A stretch of DNA of 64,000 nucleotides. Origin: Io17-Chloro-G2 sp963663135 (GTDB lineage: Bacteria > Chloroflexota > Dehalococcoidia > Lucifugimonadales > UBA3495). A program made the position numbers and the translations under genes. Position 1 is the stretch's first letter. Every line of letters starts with the position of its first letter. This document shows positions 34,123 through 43,245 of this stretch, one piece after another. A model generated the notes under the pieces. That model was not told the DNA's origin. It was given only the letters and a program-made list of their open reading frames with translations, and did not search any database. The stretch covers positions 2,108,001 to 2,172,000 of the forward strand of contig CAXXRM010000005.1 of assembly GCA_963663135.2 (NCBI GenBank). Direction: 5' to 3'.

Positions 34123-34746
34123 ATGGCCGAAGACAATAACAGCACACCGGAACCTGAAGGCTCTCTGTTGGAACGGGAGTTGGCGGCCCTCACGAACCAA
34201 ACGCCCGAGGACCAATTGGCAGCCCTGCAGCAGAGCCTTGCCGAAGCCAGAGAGGAAGCCAGTCAAAACCTGGACTCGGCGCAGAGGTCGCAGGCGGAGT
34301 TCGCCAACTACCGGCGGCGGTCTGATGAAGAGCGGTTGGCCCAGCAGAAATATTCCAACAGCCGCCTGATTTCCAAAATCCTGCCGTTGATGGAAGACTT
34401 GGATTTGGCGTTGTCCCACGCCGACAATGACTCCGGAGAAGCGACGGCGGTCGGAGCGACCTGGCTCGAAGGAGTCAAGCTCATCCAGCGGAAATTCGCC
34501 AGCTTGCTGGAGTCCGAAGGCGTGACCGTGATCGAATCGGTGGGCGCACCGTTCAATCCCCTGGAACACGAAGCCCTTGGGACCGAGGAATCTACCATCC
34601 ACAGTCCTGGATACGTAACCCAAACCGTGAGGCGGGGTTACCGATTACACGACAGGATCATCCAACCTGCCCAGGTCATCGTGGCTCGTGAGCCGCAGGA
34701 CCAAGGCGACAACAATGGTGAATATAAGGAGAGCGACAATGGCTAA
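34123..34746 (+). CDS. Nucleotide exchange factor GrpE
   Basis: The 207-residue protein has a long N-terminal coiled coil (ALTNQTPEDQLAALQQSLAEA and on), then the GrpE core with FANYRRRSDEE and the C-terminal beta domain containing GVTVIESVGAPFNPLEHEA and VTQTVRRGYRLHDRIIQPAQVIVA. It releases ADP from DnaK. Its end overlaps the dnaK start by 8 bases, so the two are translationally coupled. No dnaJ gene follows in this operon, unlike the classic order. Confidence 0.95.
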   Translation: MAEDNNSTPEPEGSLLERELAALTNQTPEDQLAALQQSLAEAREEASQNLDSAQRSQAEFANYRRRSDEERLAQQKYSNSRLISKILPLMEDLDLALSHADNDSGEATAVGATWLEGVKLIQRKFASLLESEGVTVIESVGAPFNPLEHEALGTEESTIHSPGYVTQTVRRGYRLHDRIIQPAQVIVAREPQDQGDNNGEYKESDNG

Positions 34747-36643
34747 AGTCCTGGGCATAGACCTTGGAACCACCAACTCGGTGGCGGCGGTAATCGAAGC
34801 AGGGGAACCGGTGGTAGTTGAAAACGCGGAAGGCGGTCGCACCACTCCGTCGGTAGTGGCGGTAAACACCAGGACCGGGGAACGGTACGTGGGGCAGGTG
34901 GCAAAGCGCCAAGCGGTCACCAACCCGGAAAACACGCTGTTCTCGGTTAAACGGCTCATGGGCCGCAAGTTCGGAGACGCTGAAATCAAACAGGCATCGG
35001 AGCGGTTGCCCTACAAGATCGTCCCGGGCACAGACGGTGACGCCTACGTGGAAATGGCCGGCGAGTCCCACGCGCCCCCGCAGATTTCATCCTTTATCCT
35101 CCAAAAGATCAAGCAAGACGCTGAGACCAAGTTGGGAGAGAGGATCAGCCAGGCGGTGATCACTGTCCCCGCCTACTTTAACGACGCCCAGAGACAGGCC
35201 ACCAAGGATGCGGGGACGATCGCCGGCCTGGAGGTCCTGCGCATCATCAACGAGCCGACTGCGTCGTCCCTGGCCTACGGCTTGGACAAGACCGACGTGG
35301 ACGCCACGATCGCGGTGTTTGACCTCGGTGGCGGCACTTTCGACATCACGATCCTTCAAATGGGAGACGGTGTTTTCGAGGTCAAGTCCACCAACGGGAA
35401 CACATTCCTCGGGGGCGACGACTTCGATGAGACGATACTGGACTGGTTGATTCAAGAATTCCGGCAGGAGACCGGCATCGACCTGAGCAAGGACCGGATG
35501 GCCTTGCAACGCCTGCGCGACGCTGCGGAAAGGGCGAAAGTGGAACTGTCCACCGTCCTGGAATCTGAGATTAACCTTCCCTTCATAACCGCCGACGCCA
35601 GCGGCCCCCAGCACTTGGTGAAGACCCTGAGCCGGGCAAGGCTGGAACAGTTGGTGGCCGGCCTGATCGACCGCACCGAAGGGCCGTGCCGGCAAGCGCT
35701 AACCGACGCCGGAATTGGGCCTGAAGGGGTCGACGAAGTAATCCTGGTCGGCGGCATGACCCGGATGCCCGCGGTGCAACAAAAAGTAAAGGCGGTGTTC
35801 GGCAAAGAGCCGGCGCGCAACGTCAATCCCGACGAGGCCGTGGCGCTGGGCGCGGCCATTCAGGCGGGGGTGCTCGGTGGAGAAGTGGGTGACATCGTTC
35901 TCCTGGACGTGACTCCATTGACCCTGGGCTTGGAAACGCTGGGCAGTGTGATGACCACGCTCATTGAGCGTAATACCACAATCCCCACCAAAAAGATTGA
36001 GACATTCACCACCGCGGCCAACGGCCAGACCAGCGTGGATATCCACGTTCTTCAGGGTGAGCGGGCAATGGCCGGCGACAATAAATCCATCGGCCGGTTC
36101 ATGCTCGACGGGATCCTGCCGGCGGCGCGGGGCATACCCCAAATTGAGGTGTCTTTTGACATAGACGCCAATGGAATTCTGAGCGTTGCCGCTCAAGACA
36201 AGGGCACCGGAAAGGAGCAAAAAATCGTGATCCAGTCGGGGTCCGGCCTCTCCTCGGAGGACATCGACCGGATGGTAAACGAAGCCAAGGCCCATGAAAC
36301 GGCCGACCAGCAAAGGCGGGCCGAGGTTGAAACCCGAAATCAGGCCGACTCCCTGGTGTATTCCGCCAAAAAGCTGATAGAGGATAATGCCGACAAAATA
36401 CCCGAGGACTTGAAAGGGGAAGTTGAAGGCAAGATCGCGGCCCTGGAGACCGCTATCAACCAAAACAACACGGCTGAAATACAATCGGCCACCACCAGCC
36501 TGAACGAATCCCTGCAACGGGTGGGAGAGGCGGTTTACAGCCAGGCATCCGCAGCTCCGGGCGCTCCCGGAGACGTGCCGCCAACGGGCAATGACGACGA
36601 TGCGGGGGGCGGGACAGTGGAAGGTGAATTCCGCGAGGTTTAA
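34739..36643 (+). CDS. Molecular chaperone DnaK (Hsp70)
   Basis: A full-length 634-residue Hsp70. The ATPase domain begins AKVLGIDLGTTNSVAAVI and has AVITVPAYFNDAQRQATKDA, FDLGGGTFDITIL and VGGMTRMPAVQ. The linker is DVTPLTLGLET and the substrate-binding domain includes FDIDANGILSVAAQDK. The C-terminal lid ends in a Gly/Asp-rich tail with EGEFREV. The start ATG (34739) lies inside the grpE 3' end, with AAGGAGAG upstream. Regulation is by HspR/HAIR at 33340. I see no dnaJ or clpB in the window. Confidence 0.98.
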   Translation: MAKVLGIDLGTTNSVAAVIEAGEPVVVENAEGGRTTPSVVAVNTRTGERYVGQVAKRQAVTNPENTLFSVKRLMGRKFGDAEIKQASERLPYKIVPGTDGDAYVEMAGESHAPPQISSFILQKIKQDAETKLGERISQAVITVPAYFNDAQRQATKDAGTIAGLEVLRIINEPTASSLAYGLDKTDVDATIAVFDLGGGTFDITILQMGDGVFEVKSTNGNTFLGGDDFDETILDWLIQEFRQETGIDLSKDRMALQRLRDAAERAKVELSTVLESEINLPFITADASGPQHLVKTLSRARLEQLVAGLIDRTEGPCRQALTDAGIGPEGVDEVILVGGMTRMPAVQQKVKAVFGKEPARNVNPDEAVALGAAIQAGVLGGEVGDIVLLDVTPLTLGLETLGSVMTTLIERNTTIPTKKIETFTTAANGQTSVDIHVLQGERAMAGDNKSIGRFMLDGILPAARGIPQIEVSFDIDANGILSVAAQDKGTGKEQKIVIQSGSGLSSEDIDRMVNEAKAHETADQQRRAEVETRNQADSLVYSAKKLIEDNADKIPEDLKGEVEGKIAALETAINQNNTAEIQSATTSLNESLQRVGEAVYSQASAAPGAPGDVPPTGNDDDAGGGTVEGEFREV

Positions 36644-36682
36644 GTCACATGATTCCGGCCGTTACGTGTCTGGTAACGTCTC

Positions 36683-36691
36683 TGGTATAAT
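36683..36691 (+). promoter_or_regulatory. Extended -10 promoter after dnaK
   Basis: TGGTATAAT: an extended -10 with a perfect TATAAT (36686-36691). It can drive the small gene at 36757 independently of the dnaK operon. Confidence 0.55.
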
Positions 36692-36756
36692 GTTCGGAGG
36701 CGGCCATCCTCGCAGTGCCGCCTATTACCCTCAAGGTTCAACTTGGTGGAGAGGAA

Positions 36757-37092
36757 ATGAGCTCAAACGAGCAGTCAGCCCAAGAAGTAGAAGTAATTGG
36801 AAGCGAGGGAACCATCGAGGGTCCGATCGAGGGTCCGATCGAGGGTCCGACCGAAAATACCTGGGAGATCGAGGGCGTCGAAATCCATCTCACTCCCCTG
36901 CAGTTTCACTGCCTGAGTCTGTTGCAGCGACTGATTGCGCTGAAAAACAGCTACCAGACCGACCCGCAATACGAAGCTTGGCTGATGTCGGCCATCAACA
37001 AGGCAATATACGCCACTCTTCGGGATTGCATCGAGACCAACGTGGGAGACCAGGCCAAAGAATTTCTGCGCAAGGAACATCAGATCAACTAG
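36757..37092 (+). CDS. Small acidic protein of unknown function
   Basis: A 111-residue protein with a variable acidic N-terminus that contains EGPI repeated three times, followed by a conserved-looking helical part of ~75 residues (VEIHLTPLQFHCLSLLQRLI, then KAIYATLRDCIE). ATG 36757 has GGAGAGG 5-11 bases upstream; the 14-residue longer frame from 36715 lacks a good site. It has its own extended -10 promoter after dnaK. I do not recognise the family. Confidence 0.65.
   Translation: MSSNEQSAQEVEVIGSEGTIEGPIEGPIEGPTENTWEIEGVEIHLTPLQFHCLSLLQRLIALKNSYQTDPQYEAWLMSAINKAIYATLRDCIETNVGDQAKEFLRKEHQIN
36814..36849 (+). repeat. Three 12-bp tandem repeats inside the small gene
   Basis: ATCGAGGGTCCG three times in a row, in frame, encoding (I)EGP(I) units. 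Copy number could vary by slippage without breaking the frame. Confidence 0.85.
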
Positions 37093-37126
37093 GGCAATAC
37101 CGCCTCAGAACTAACCTGGTTGCAAT

Positions 37127-37148
37127 GCCCCCGCCTGCAGGCGGGGGC
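37127..37148. terminator. Hairpin between convergent genes
   Basis: GCCCCCGCC (37127-37135), TGCA, GGCGGGGGC (37140-37148): 9-bp GC stem between the small gene and the convergent acuC-like gene; it can serve both directions. No T-run. Confidence 0.5.
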
Positions 37149-37219
37149 GCTGCTTCCCTGTAAATACTACTCCTGCGAATTCCTTCCCCGCAAATACCTT
37201 CCCCGCCGGACCATCGCAC

Positions 37220-38359
37220 CTATAGGCCGTGCACCGGGAAGACCTGCGCTTTTATTGCAACGACGCTGTCTTCAGCATAGCGGCGCGCGTCTCGTTGGAC
37301 ATCACCGGGTATGCCCACGGCCATCGTGTCTCTGAGCCTGCTGATACCGTGTTCAACGGCAAAGGGTTGCCGGGCGAAAGTCCCCGGTATCTCGTCGGGC
37401 CAATCAACGCCGCACATCACCCCATAGGCCAATGTCCAAGCCCGAGCCACCGCACTAAGGTCGTAGCCTCCGCCTCCCACAGCCAACCAGGGGAGGCCCA
37501 GCCCGGCCAGCATTTCTATCACCGCAACGTACCCCCGGGTGGTTACCTGCAAGTGGGTCAACGGGTCTGAGTGGTAGCTGTCTATCCCCAACTGGGTTAC
37601 CAACACGTCGGGAGCGAAAGCGCGGAGCAGCGGCGGCACAACTTCGCTGAAAGTCTCCACGTAGATTTCATCGTTGGTGTAAGGGTACAGGGGCAGGTTC
37701 ACGGAATATCCGGTTCCCTGCTCCACCCCGGACTCCGATGCGAAACCGGTGCCCGGAAAAAGGTACCGGCCCGACTCGTGAATCGATACCGTCAATACCC
37801 GGTTGTCGTCGTAGAAGGCGGTTTGGACCCCGTCGCCGTGGTGGGCGTCAATATCGACGTAGGCCACTCTCAAACCGGATGCCAGCAGCAGTTTGATAGC
37901 CACCGCCGGGTCGTTGAAGACGCAGAACCCCGAGGCATGACCCGCCGCGGCATGGTGCAGACCGCCGGAAATATTGAACGCCACTTCCGCCTGTCCGCTA
38001 ACCAACAGTTCGGTAGCCACCAAGGTGCTGCCAGTGCTTAACGCCGCGGCATCATACATACCCCGGTAGGTGGGGTTGTCCCCCTGATCATTGAAGTTGA
38101 ACCGGGCCCGGTCATGGCCAGAGTTGCCTTGGCTGAAGGCCTTAACCGCCTGGATGTAGTCCTCGGTATGCAGCCACGCCAACTCCTGGTCCGTCGCGGG
38201 GCGCGGTTGCGCCAGCCGCGAGACACTCTCGTCAAAGGCGCCATAGGCTTGCAGCAGATCGAAGGTATGCTGCAACCGTATGGGCCGCATTGGATGGTCC
38301 GGCCTCAGTTGGTGACGGGACAATTCCTGGTCGTAAACGAAAACCGCGCGCTTCGCCAT
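37220..38359 (-). CDS. Histone deacetylase family/AcuC-like deacetylase
   Basis: This 379-residue class I/II HDAC-fold enzyme has FNISGGLHHAAAGHASGFCVFND (active-site His pair) near residue 130, YVDIDAHHGDGVQTAFY (zinc Asp/His) near 165, a second Asp ligand in TQLGIDSYHSDP near 255, and GGGGYD near 295. Bacterial relatives include AcuC, which deacetylates acetyl-CoA synthetase, and acetylpolyamine amidohydrolases. All catalytic residues appear present. I chose ATG 38359 (GGAAG upstream); the frame allows 4 more residues to 38371. No acetate operon lies nearby, so the target is unclear. Confidence 0.87.
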   Translation of the reverse strand: MAKRAVFVYDQELSRHQLRPDHPMRPIRLQHTFDLLQAYGAFDESVSRLAQPRPATDQELAWLHTEDYIQAVKAFSQGNSGHDRARFNFNDQGDNPTYRGMYDAAALSTGSTLVATELLVSGQAEVAFNISGGLHHAAAGHASGFCVFNDPAVAIKLLLASGLRVAYVDIDAHHGDGVQTAFYDDNRVLTVSIHESGRYLFPGTGFASESGVEQGTGYSVNLPLYPYTNDEIYVETFSEVVPPLLRAFAPDVLVTQLGIDSYHSDPLTHLQVTTRGYVAVIEMLAGLGLPWLAVGGGGYDLSAVARAWTLAYGVMCGVDWPDEIPGTFARQPFAVEHGISRLRDTMAVGIPGDVQRDARRYAEDSVVAIKAQVFPVHGL

Positions 38360-38371
38360 ATCTGCTTCCAA

Positions 38372-38741
38372 CTTCGGCGAGCCCTACGGAGCTGATACCG
38401 CCCGCCGGCAACCTATTTTAAAACCTTCCTCACAAAAAGCCACAGCCCACTGCGGCCTTGAACCGGAATCCAGGGGTCGTCGATGGAAATTGCCCAAAAC
38501 TGACATTCGCGTTACGCCTAATGGCCCAGCAGTAACAGGATATATTTGGGTGCAGGCGCAGGCTGCTGGCAGGGAGGCAACCGGTTTCCGAAACCCTGCC
38601 AACGGATACGCCAAGGTCCGGCCAGGGACTGGGAGCAAAATTGCCTCTTCCCCGCCTCGGACTGCACAACATTTTAGAGTCCGTCTGCCCGGTGTTCCAC
38701 CGGCTGGCGAGACCACTTAGAGGCGCCAAAGGAGATCGACC
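38372..38741. other. Divergent intergenic region
   Basis: About 370 bp lie between the AcuC-like gene (minus) and the coiled-coil gene (plus). No supported gene is present. AAAGGAG just before 38742 is the ribosome binding site. I saw no clear -35/-10 pair. Confidence 0.4.
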
Positions 38742-39416
38742 ATGCTCAACAACTACGAATCAACCTTGGACAAACGACTAAGAGAAGCAGAGGAGGCCGA
38801 AGCCCAGGTAAACAGATTGGGCGCCTTGGCCGCCGAGGCTCCGCAGTTGCGGAATGCCATGGCCAAAGCCCGAGTGGCAGCGGAGCGCAACCAGAACAAA
38901 TCGGAGGCCATGAAGACCGCCGCGTCGGCGGCGGAGTCGGCTGCCGAGGCCCAAAACCAGGTCCCCGAGCTTCTGCACAATGCCACCAAGGCAGTAAAAG
39001 AACTGTACAAGGCTCTCCGGACGACGGACGGATTCCGCCAAACTGCCGCCCAAGCCCTGACGATCGCCGACCGCATGGACTACGAGCTTGAAGTAGCTGA
39101 GACCGAAGCGCGCGAGGTATCGAAGGACCGGGACCCCCGCGGGCTGGCCTACGTTCTGGCCGCCCAACACGGGGAAAACAAGGTCAAGAAGCTGCTGGAT
39201 GGGTTGGACCCGGACTTCAGTTTCCTCCGGGACTGCGACACAGAGGAGCCCATACACCGGGACCTGGCCAACTTCGTAGTTGCCCACGCGGTGCGCCGGT
39301 CAACGGCCCCCGCCGCCAAACCGGACTCCCGTCCGGAGTCCCGTCCTGAACCCAGGGAAGAAACCCAGCCAACACCCCAACCGGCGATCCCGATCGGCGC
39401 TCCGGTCGAGGCCTAG
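38742..39416 (+). CDS. Coiled-coil protein of unknown function
   Basis: A 224-residue protein, rich in Ala, Glu and Arg for the first ~130 residues, with long heptad-like helices (LDKRLREAEEAEAQVNRL and AAASAAESAAEAQNQVPELL). A middle segment GLAYVLAAQHGENKVKKLLDGL, a short DCDTEEPIHRDLANFVVAHA part and a Pro/Arg/Glu-rich tail follow. It has no signal peptide or membrane segment. AAAGGAG precedes the ATG. I do not recognise a family; a structural or scaffolding role is only a guess from composition. Confidence 0.6.
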   Translation: MLNNYESTLDKRLREAEEAEAQVNRLGALAAEAPQLRNAMAKARVAAERNQNKSEAMKTAASAAESAAEAQNQVPELLHNATKAVKELYKALRTTDGFRQTAAQALTIADRMDYELEVAETEAREVSKDRDPRGLAYVLAAQHGENKVKKLLDGLDPDFSFLRDCDTEEPIHRDLANFVVAHAVRRSTAPAAKPDSRPESRPEPREETQPTPQPAIPIGAPVEA

Positions 39417-39614
39417 GGCATACCGACCGGGCGCGTTGAGACTCGAGATAGCGCACCAAGGAACCCACAACTAGCATCCTACCACCCGCGCCGGAATCCA
39501 GGGTTGACGCCTAGTTGCGGCCTGGCTACCATTGCTGTTGCCGCAGCCGGCGCTCAATCCTGGGCTCCATTAGCCCGTTCAGCTTACGGACCATTGCGTC
39601 CTTTCTGGAGGAGG

Positions 39615-41009
39615 ATGTTTCTCCGGCGTTACCTGATCCCCCTGGGGCTGGCAGCGCTGTTAATCACCGCCTGCGCCACCCAATCCACCTCCGTATCATC
39701 TCCCCCACCGGCCACCGGACTGCCCACTGCCCCGACCGCCGACATCACCGCCGACATCACCCCGGAATTATCGACTACTGCCAGCCCACACGCGTCCTCG
39801 ACGGGCGATGCTCCACCATCAGGAGCTACTTCCACCCTCGTTGATACCACCGACACATTCGCTGCCGGCCTGGAAAAGACCGCCCTAGATAACAACGAAC
39901 GGTTGGTGCGGGAGCTTAGCCCCAGAGAGAGCGCCACGGAGCAAGAACTGAAGGCCGCCGAGTTCCTGGCAAACGAATTTGGCGAGCTGGGTTATTCCAC
40001 CGATATTCAGCCCTTTGACGTAGAGCGCATCTCCTCGGAATCCTCTTCTCTGACCATTGCCAATGGGACCCAAGAACCCATTGAGGTCGTCCCCCTGAGG
40101 GGAAGCGCCTGGGGAACAGGCGCGGGGCTCTTGGTGGACGTAGGGCAGGCCAGAGATGGAGACCTGCCCGAGGAGTCCCTTGATGGGATGGTTGCCCTGG
40201 TCCAGCGGGGAGAGATCACTTTCCAGGAGAAAGCCGGCCGGGTTGCCGAGGCGGGCGCGGTAGCCGCCGTCATTTACAACAACTTGCCCGGCAACTTTCG
40301 GGGCGATTTGGGCGAGTCCGGCGCCATTCCCGTCGCCGCCATATCCAAAGCTGACGGCGCCCGGCTACTGGAACTGCTCAATCAAGGTCCAGTGGATGCC
40401 GACCTGTTGGTAGACAGGGTCATACTTCCCTCGCGAAACGTGATTGCGGAGATACCAGGGAAGGACGGGGACGTGGTAGTGTTGGGAGGCCACTACGACA
40501 CCGTACCGGGGACCGACGGAGCCAACGATAATTCCTCCGGCATCGCCGTGTTATTGACCCTGGCAGAGCAACTTGCAAAACTAGACCTCCCCTTTCGGGT
40601 CCGGTTTATAGCCTTCGGTTCCGAGGAACTGGGGCTTTTGGGGAGCCAGGCCTACGTGGACTCCCTGACCGATGAAACCAAGGGGGGAATCGCGGCCATG
40701 TTGAACTTCGACGCCCTGGCATCCGGAAGCGCAGCAATGATCCTGGGTTCCGACGGTCTTACCCAATTGGCCGCCGAAGTAGCCGAGGACCTGGAAATCT
40801 CGGTGATTCGCCGGCGAGCCCTGGACGGAGGCGACAGCGACCACACCAGTTTCGCTCGACAAGGCATTCCCGTGCTGATGTTTACCGCCCCAGACTTTTC
40901 CCGCATCCACACACCAAACGATACCATGGAGTTTGTAGAACCCAATCTCCTGGGAGATTCCGCACGGTTGGCGTTGGAAATATTGAAATCAGAGGGTTTC
41001 CCCCGGTAA
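39615..41009 (+). CDS. M28 family zinc aminopeptidase lipoprotein with PA domain
   Basis: The 464-residue product begins with a lipoprotein signal (LLITAC lipobox) and a Thr/Ser/Pro-rich linker. A protease-associated (PA) insert with GAVAAVIYNN near residue 225 follows, then an M28 peptidase domain. Zinc and catalytic residues are visible in GGHYDTVPGTDGANDNSSG (His, Asp), FGSEELGLLGS (Glu), MLNFDAL (Asp) and SRIHTPNDTME (His). It should act outside the cytoplasm, anchored to the membrane, trimming peptides. ATG 39615 is chosen because it begins the signal sequence; the GGAGG before it is only 3 bases away. Confidence 0.88.
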   Translation: MFLRRYLIPLGLAALLITACATQSTSVSSPPPATGLPTAPTADITADITPELSTTASPHASSTGDAPPSGATSTLVDTTDTFAAGLEKTALDNNERLVRELSPRESATEQELKAAEFLANEFGELGYSTDIQPFDVERISSESSSLTIANGTQEPIEVVPLRGSAWGTGAGLLVDVGQARDGDLPEESLDGMVALVQRGEITFQEKAGRVAEAGAVAAVIYNNLPGNFRGDLGESGAIPVAAISKADGARLLELLNQGPVDADLLVDRVILPSRNVIAEIPGKDGDVVVLGGHYDTVPGTDGANDNSSGIAVLLTLAEQLAKLDLPFRVRFIAFGSEELGLLGSQAYVDSLTDETKGGIAAMLNFDALASGSAAMILGSDGLTQLAAEVAEDLEISVIRRRALDGGDSDHTSFARQGIPVLMFTAPDFSRIHTPNDTMEFVEPNLLGDSARLALEILKSEGFPR

Positions 41010-41203
41010 CCGCCGATGGGCGGGCGGCTGGATATAACTGGGGACGCGTCGCGAATAAACCGCGGCCCAATGTCGAGTTCCAACGCCTGCTGATTAACCC
41101 AAATTACGATGGGAAAAGCCGGGCGGCCGGGTACACTACTCTTACAACCGGAGAACCACTGATAAAGGCACTGGACGAACGATATTCACTGGAGAGCTAA
41201 GTT

Positions 41204-42214
41204 ATGAAATTCGGTGTATACAGCTCCATCGCCGATCCTCCAGCGGGAGAGAATATTGCCAGGTGCATTGAAGAGGTGTTGGAAGAAGCCCAACTGGCGG
41301 AGGAGTGCGGCTTCGATTCCTATTTCTTCGGCGAGCACCACCAGGACAAGGACGGATTTCTTCCGTCACCCCTGATTGTTGCCACGGCGGTGGCCGTACG
41401 CACCCGAACCCTGCAAGTCGGCACCTCGGTGATTCTGTTGCCGCTGTACCATCCGGTCCATTTGGCCGAGGATGTGGTCACTTTGGACCAGGTATCACAA
41501 GGGAGAATAATCCTGGGGGTTGGCATCGGCTACCAGCCCGCGGACTTCCGGGCTTTCGACATTGCCATGGAAAACCGGGTGGGCTTGTTTGAGGAAGGCA
41601 TAGAGGTTATCCGGCAATGTTGGACCGGCAAGCCGTTTACATTCCGGGGCGAACACTTCAACATCCAGGACGTTACGGTCCGCCCTGCCCCCTACCAACA
41701 GCCCTCGCCTCCTCTTTGGATCGGGGCGAGCACCACGCCGGGCGCTCGCCGGGCAGGACGCCTGGCCGACGCCTTCATCGCCGGGCCCAGCACCAACCTG
41801 GAGCGGACCCTGAGGTTGGTCGACGCCTACCGAGAGGCCGCGTTGAAAGCAGGACGGGAGCCCAACGTGGTGTTGATGCGGGATGCCTGGGTGGCGGAAA
41901 CCAGGGCACAGGCTGAAGAAACCTACGGGCCCGAGGTGCTGGACGCCTATAAGTACTACTGGCGCAACGGTCTGGCCGAATTCAAGAGCTTCACCTCCGA
42001 GAGGGAATTCAGTATCGAAAACATCGGTCCCGACCGCCTGATCCTGGGCGACCCCGAGGAATGTGCGGCAGAGTTCCACCGCTGGAGCGAAGCCGTCGGC
42101 ACAGACTACTTCCACCTGAGACTGAGGCATGCCCACTCCGGGGGGCCGCCTCATGAGAAAATCATGGACGCCATAAAGCTCTTCGGCCAAGAGGTCTTCC
42201 CGATGTGCCGCTAG
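41204..42214 (+). CDS. LLM class flavin-dependent oxidoreductase
   Basis: The third luciferase-like enzyme of the window, 336 residues. Typical segments are MKFGVYSSI at the start, FFGEHHQDKDGF near 42, TLDQVSQGRIILGVGIGYQPADF near 97, and PSPPLWIGASTTPGARRAGRLADAFIAGP near 168. These enzymes use FMNH2 or F420 in oxidation or oxygenation reactions. It lies 126 bp before an enoyl-CoA hydratase-family gene on the same strand, consistent with a role in acid degradation. Confidence 0.9.
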   Translation: MKFGVYSSIADPPAGENIARCIEEVLEEAQLAEECGFDSYFFGEHHQDKDGFLPSPLIVATAVAVRTRTLQVGTSVILLPLYHPVHLAEDVVTLDQVSQGRIILGVGIGYQPADFRAFDIAMENRVGLFEEGIEVIRQCWTGKPFTFRGEHFNIQDVTVRPAPYQQPSPPLWIGASTTPGARRAGRLADAFIAGPSTNLERTLRLVDAYREAALKAGREPNVVLMRDAWVAETRAQAEETYGPEVLDAYKYYWRNGLAEFKSFTSEREFSIENIGPDRLILGDPEECAAEFHRWSEAVGTDYFHLRLRHAHSGGPPHEKIMDAIKLFGQEVFPMCR

Positions 42215-42340
42215 GTCTGACCAGCGTTCCAGGCAACGGTAACCCGGAGAGGCGCCGCGTAAACAACGCTCGCCAATTTATTCCAGTGCATCTAGTCCTT
42301 TGGGTTTTGCTCCAAAAACCAACCAATCTGGAGGCCGACA

Positions 42341-43102
42341 ATGGCATCATTTGAACAGTACTCCGACAAATTCGAAACAGTGCGCATGACCCGCCGGGAC
42401 GGAATTCTACAGATGACCTTCCACACCAACGACGGGCCTTTGCAGTGGGGCGAGGCCCCACACCGGGAGCTTCCCGAGGCATTCCGAGACGTGGGCAGCG
42501 ACCCAGAAAACAAAGTGGTGATCATGACCGGCACGGGCGACGCCTTTTCCGGACCGCCCGGCACCCGCCAGTCCCGCCCCAAGAGGACACCGCAACAGTG
42601 GGACAAAACTTACTGGGAAGGGAAACACCTTTTGGGGAACCTGCTGGATATCGAGGTCCCGATGATCAGCGCCATCAACGGGCCGGCGCTGCGGCACTCG
42701 GAACTGCCCCTGTTGTGCGACATTGTGCTGGCATCCGAGGACGTGGCCTTTCAGGACTCCGGGCACTTCACCAACGGCTTGATCCCCGGAGACGGGATGC
42801 ACGTGATAATGCCCTTGTTGCTGGGCCTCAACCGCGGCAGGTACTTTCTGCTCACCGGGCAGACAATACACGCGGAGCAGGCACTGGAACTGGGCCTAGT
42901 GAGCGAGCTCTTGCCGAAAGAGGACTTGCTGCCCAGGGCTTGGGCCCTTGCCGAGCAACTGGTGCAGGAATCGCCGCTGGTGCTCCGTTACACTCGGGTC
43001 TTGATTACCCAGTTGGTCAAGCGGCAAATGCACGACATCCTGGGGTACGGGCTGGCCCTGGAGGGACTGGGTTCGGTGGACACTATGCTCCAGCAGAGTT
43101 AA
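42341..43102 (+). CDS. Enoyl-CoA hydratase/isomerase (crotonase) family protein
   Basis: A 253-residue crotonase-fold protein with the segments ILQMTFHTNDGPLQWG at the start, VVIMTGTGDAFSGPPG near 60 and the oxyanion-hole region MISAINGPALRHSELPLLCDIVLASEDVAFQD near 107. The usual catalytic Glu pair of hydratases is not evident (SELPLL, FTNGLIPGDGM), so it may be a lyase, isomerase or hydrolase variant. ATG 42341 follows CTGGAGG. It probably belongs with the LLM gene upstream. Confidence 0.85.
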   Translation: MASFEQYSDKFETVRMTRRDGILQMTFHTNDGPLQWGEAPHRELPEAFRDVGSDPENKVVIMTGTGDAFSGPPGTRQSRPKRTPQQWDKTYWEGKHLLGNLLDIEVPMISAINGPALRHSELPLLCDIVLASEDVAFQDSGHFTNGLIPGDGMHVIMPLLLGLNRGRYFLLTGQTIHAEQALELGLVSELLPKEDLLPRAWALAEQLVQESPLVLRYTRVLITQLVKRQMHDILGYGLALEGLGSVDTMLQQS

Positions 43103-43245
43103 GGGCCCGCTCGTTTCTGCCCGTCGGAAGGCCAGGGATACCGTACCATTCGCTATTGACGGTAACTGAGTGTGGCCAACTGCTTCGAGGTTTAACCCGG
43201 AGAATTTCCGGTCCTCCCGTTCCGCGGAATTCTCCTGTTCCGGGA

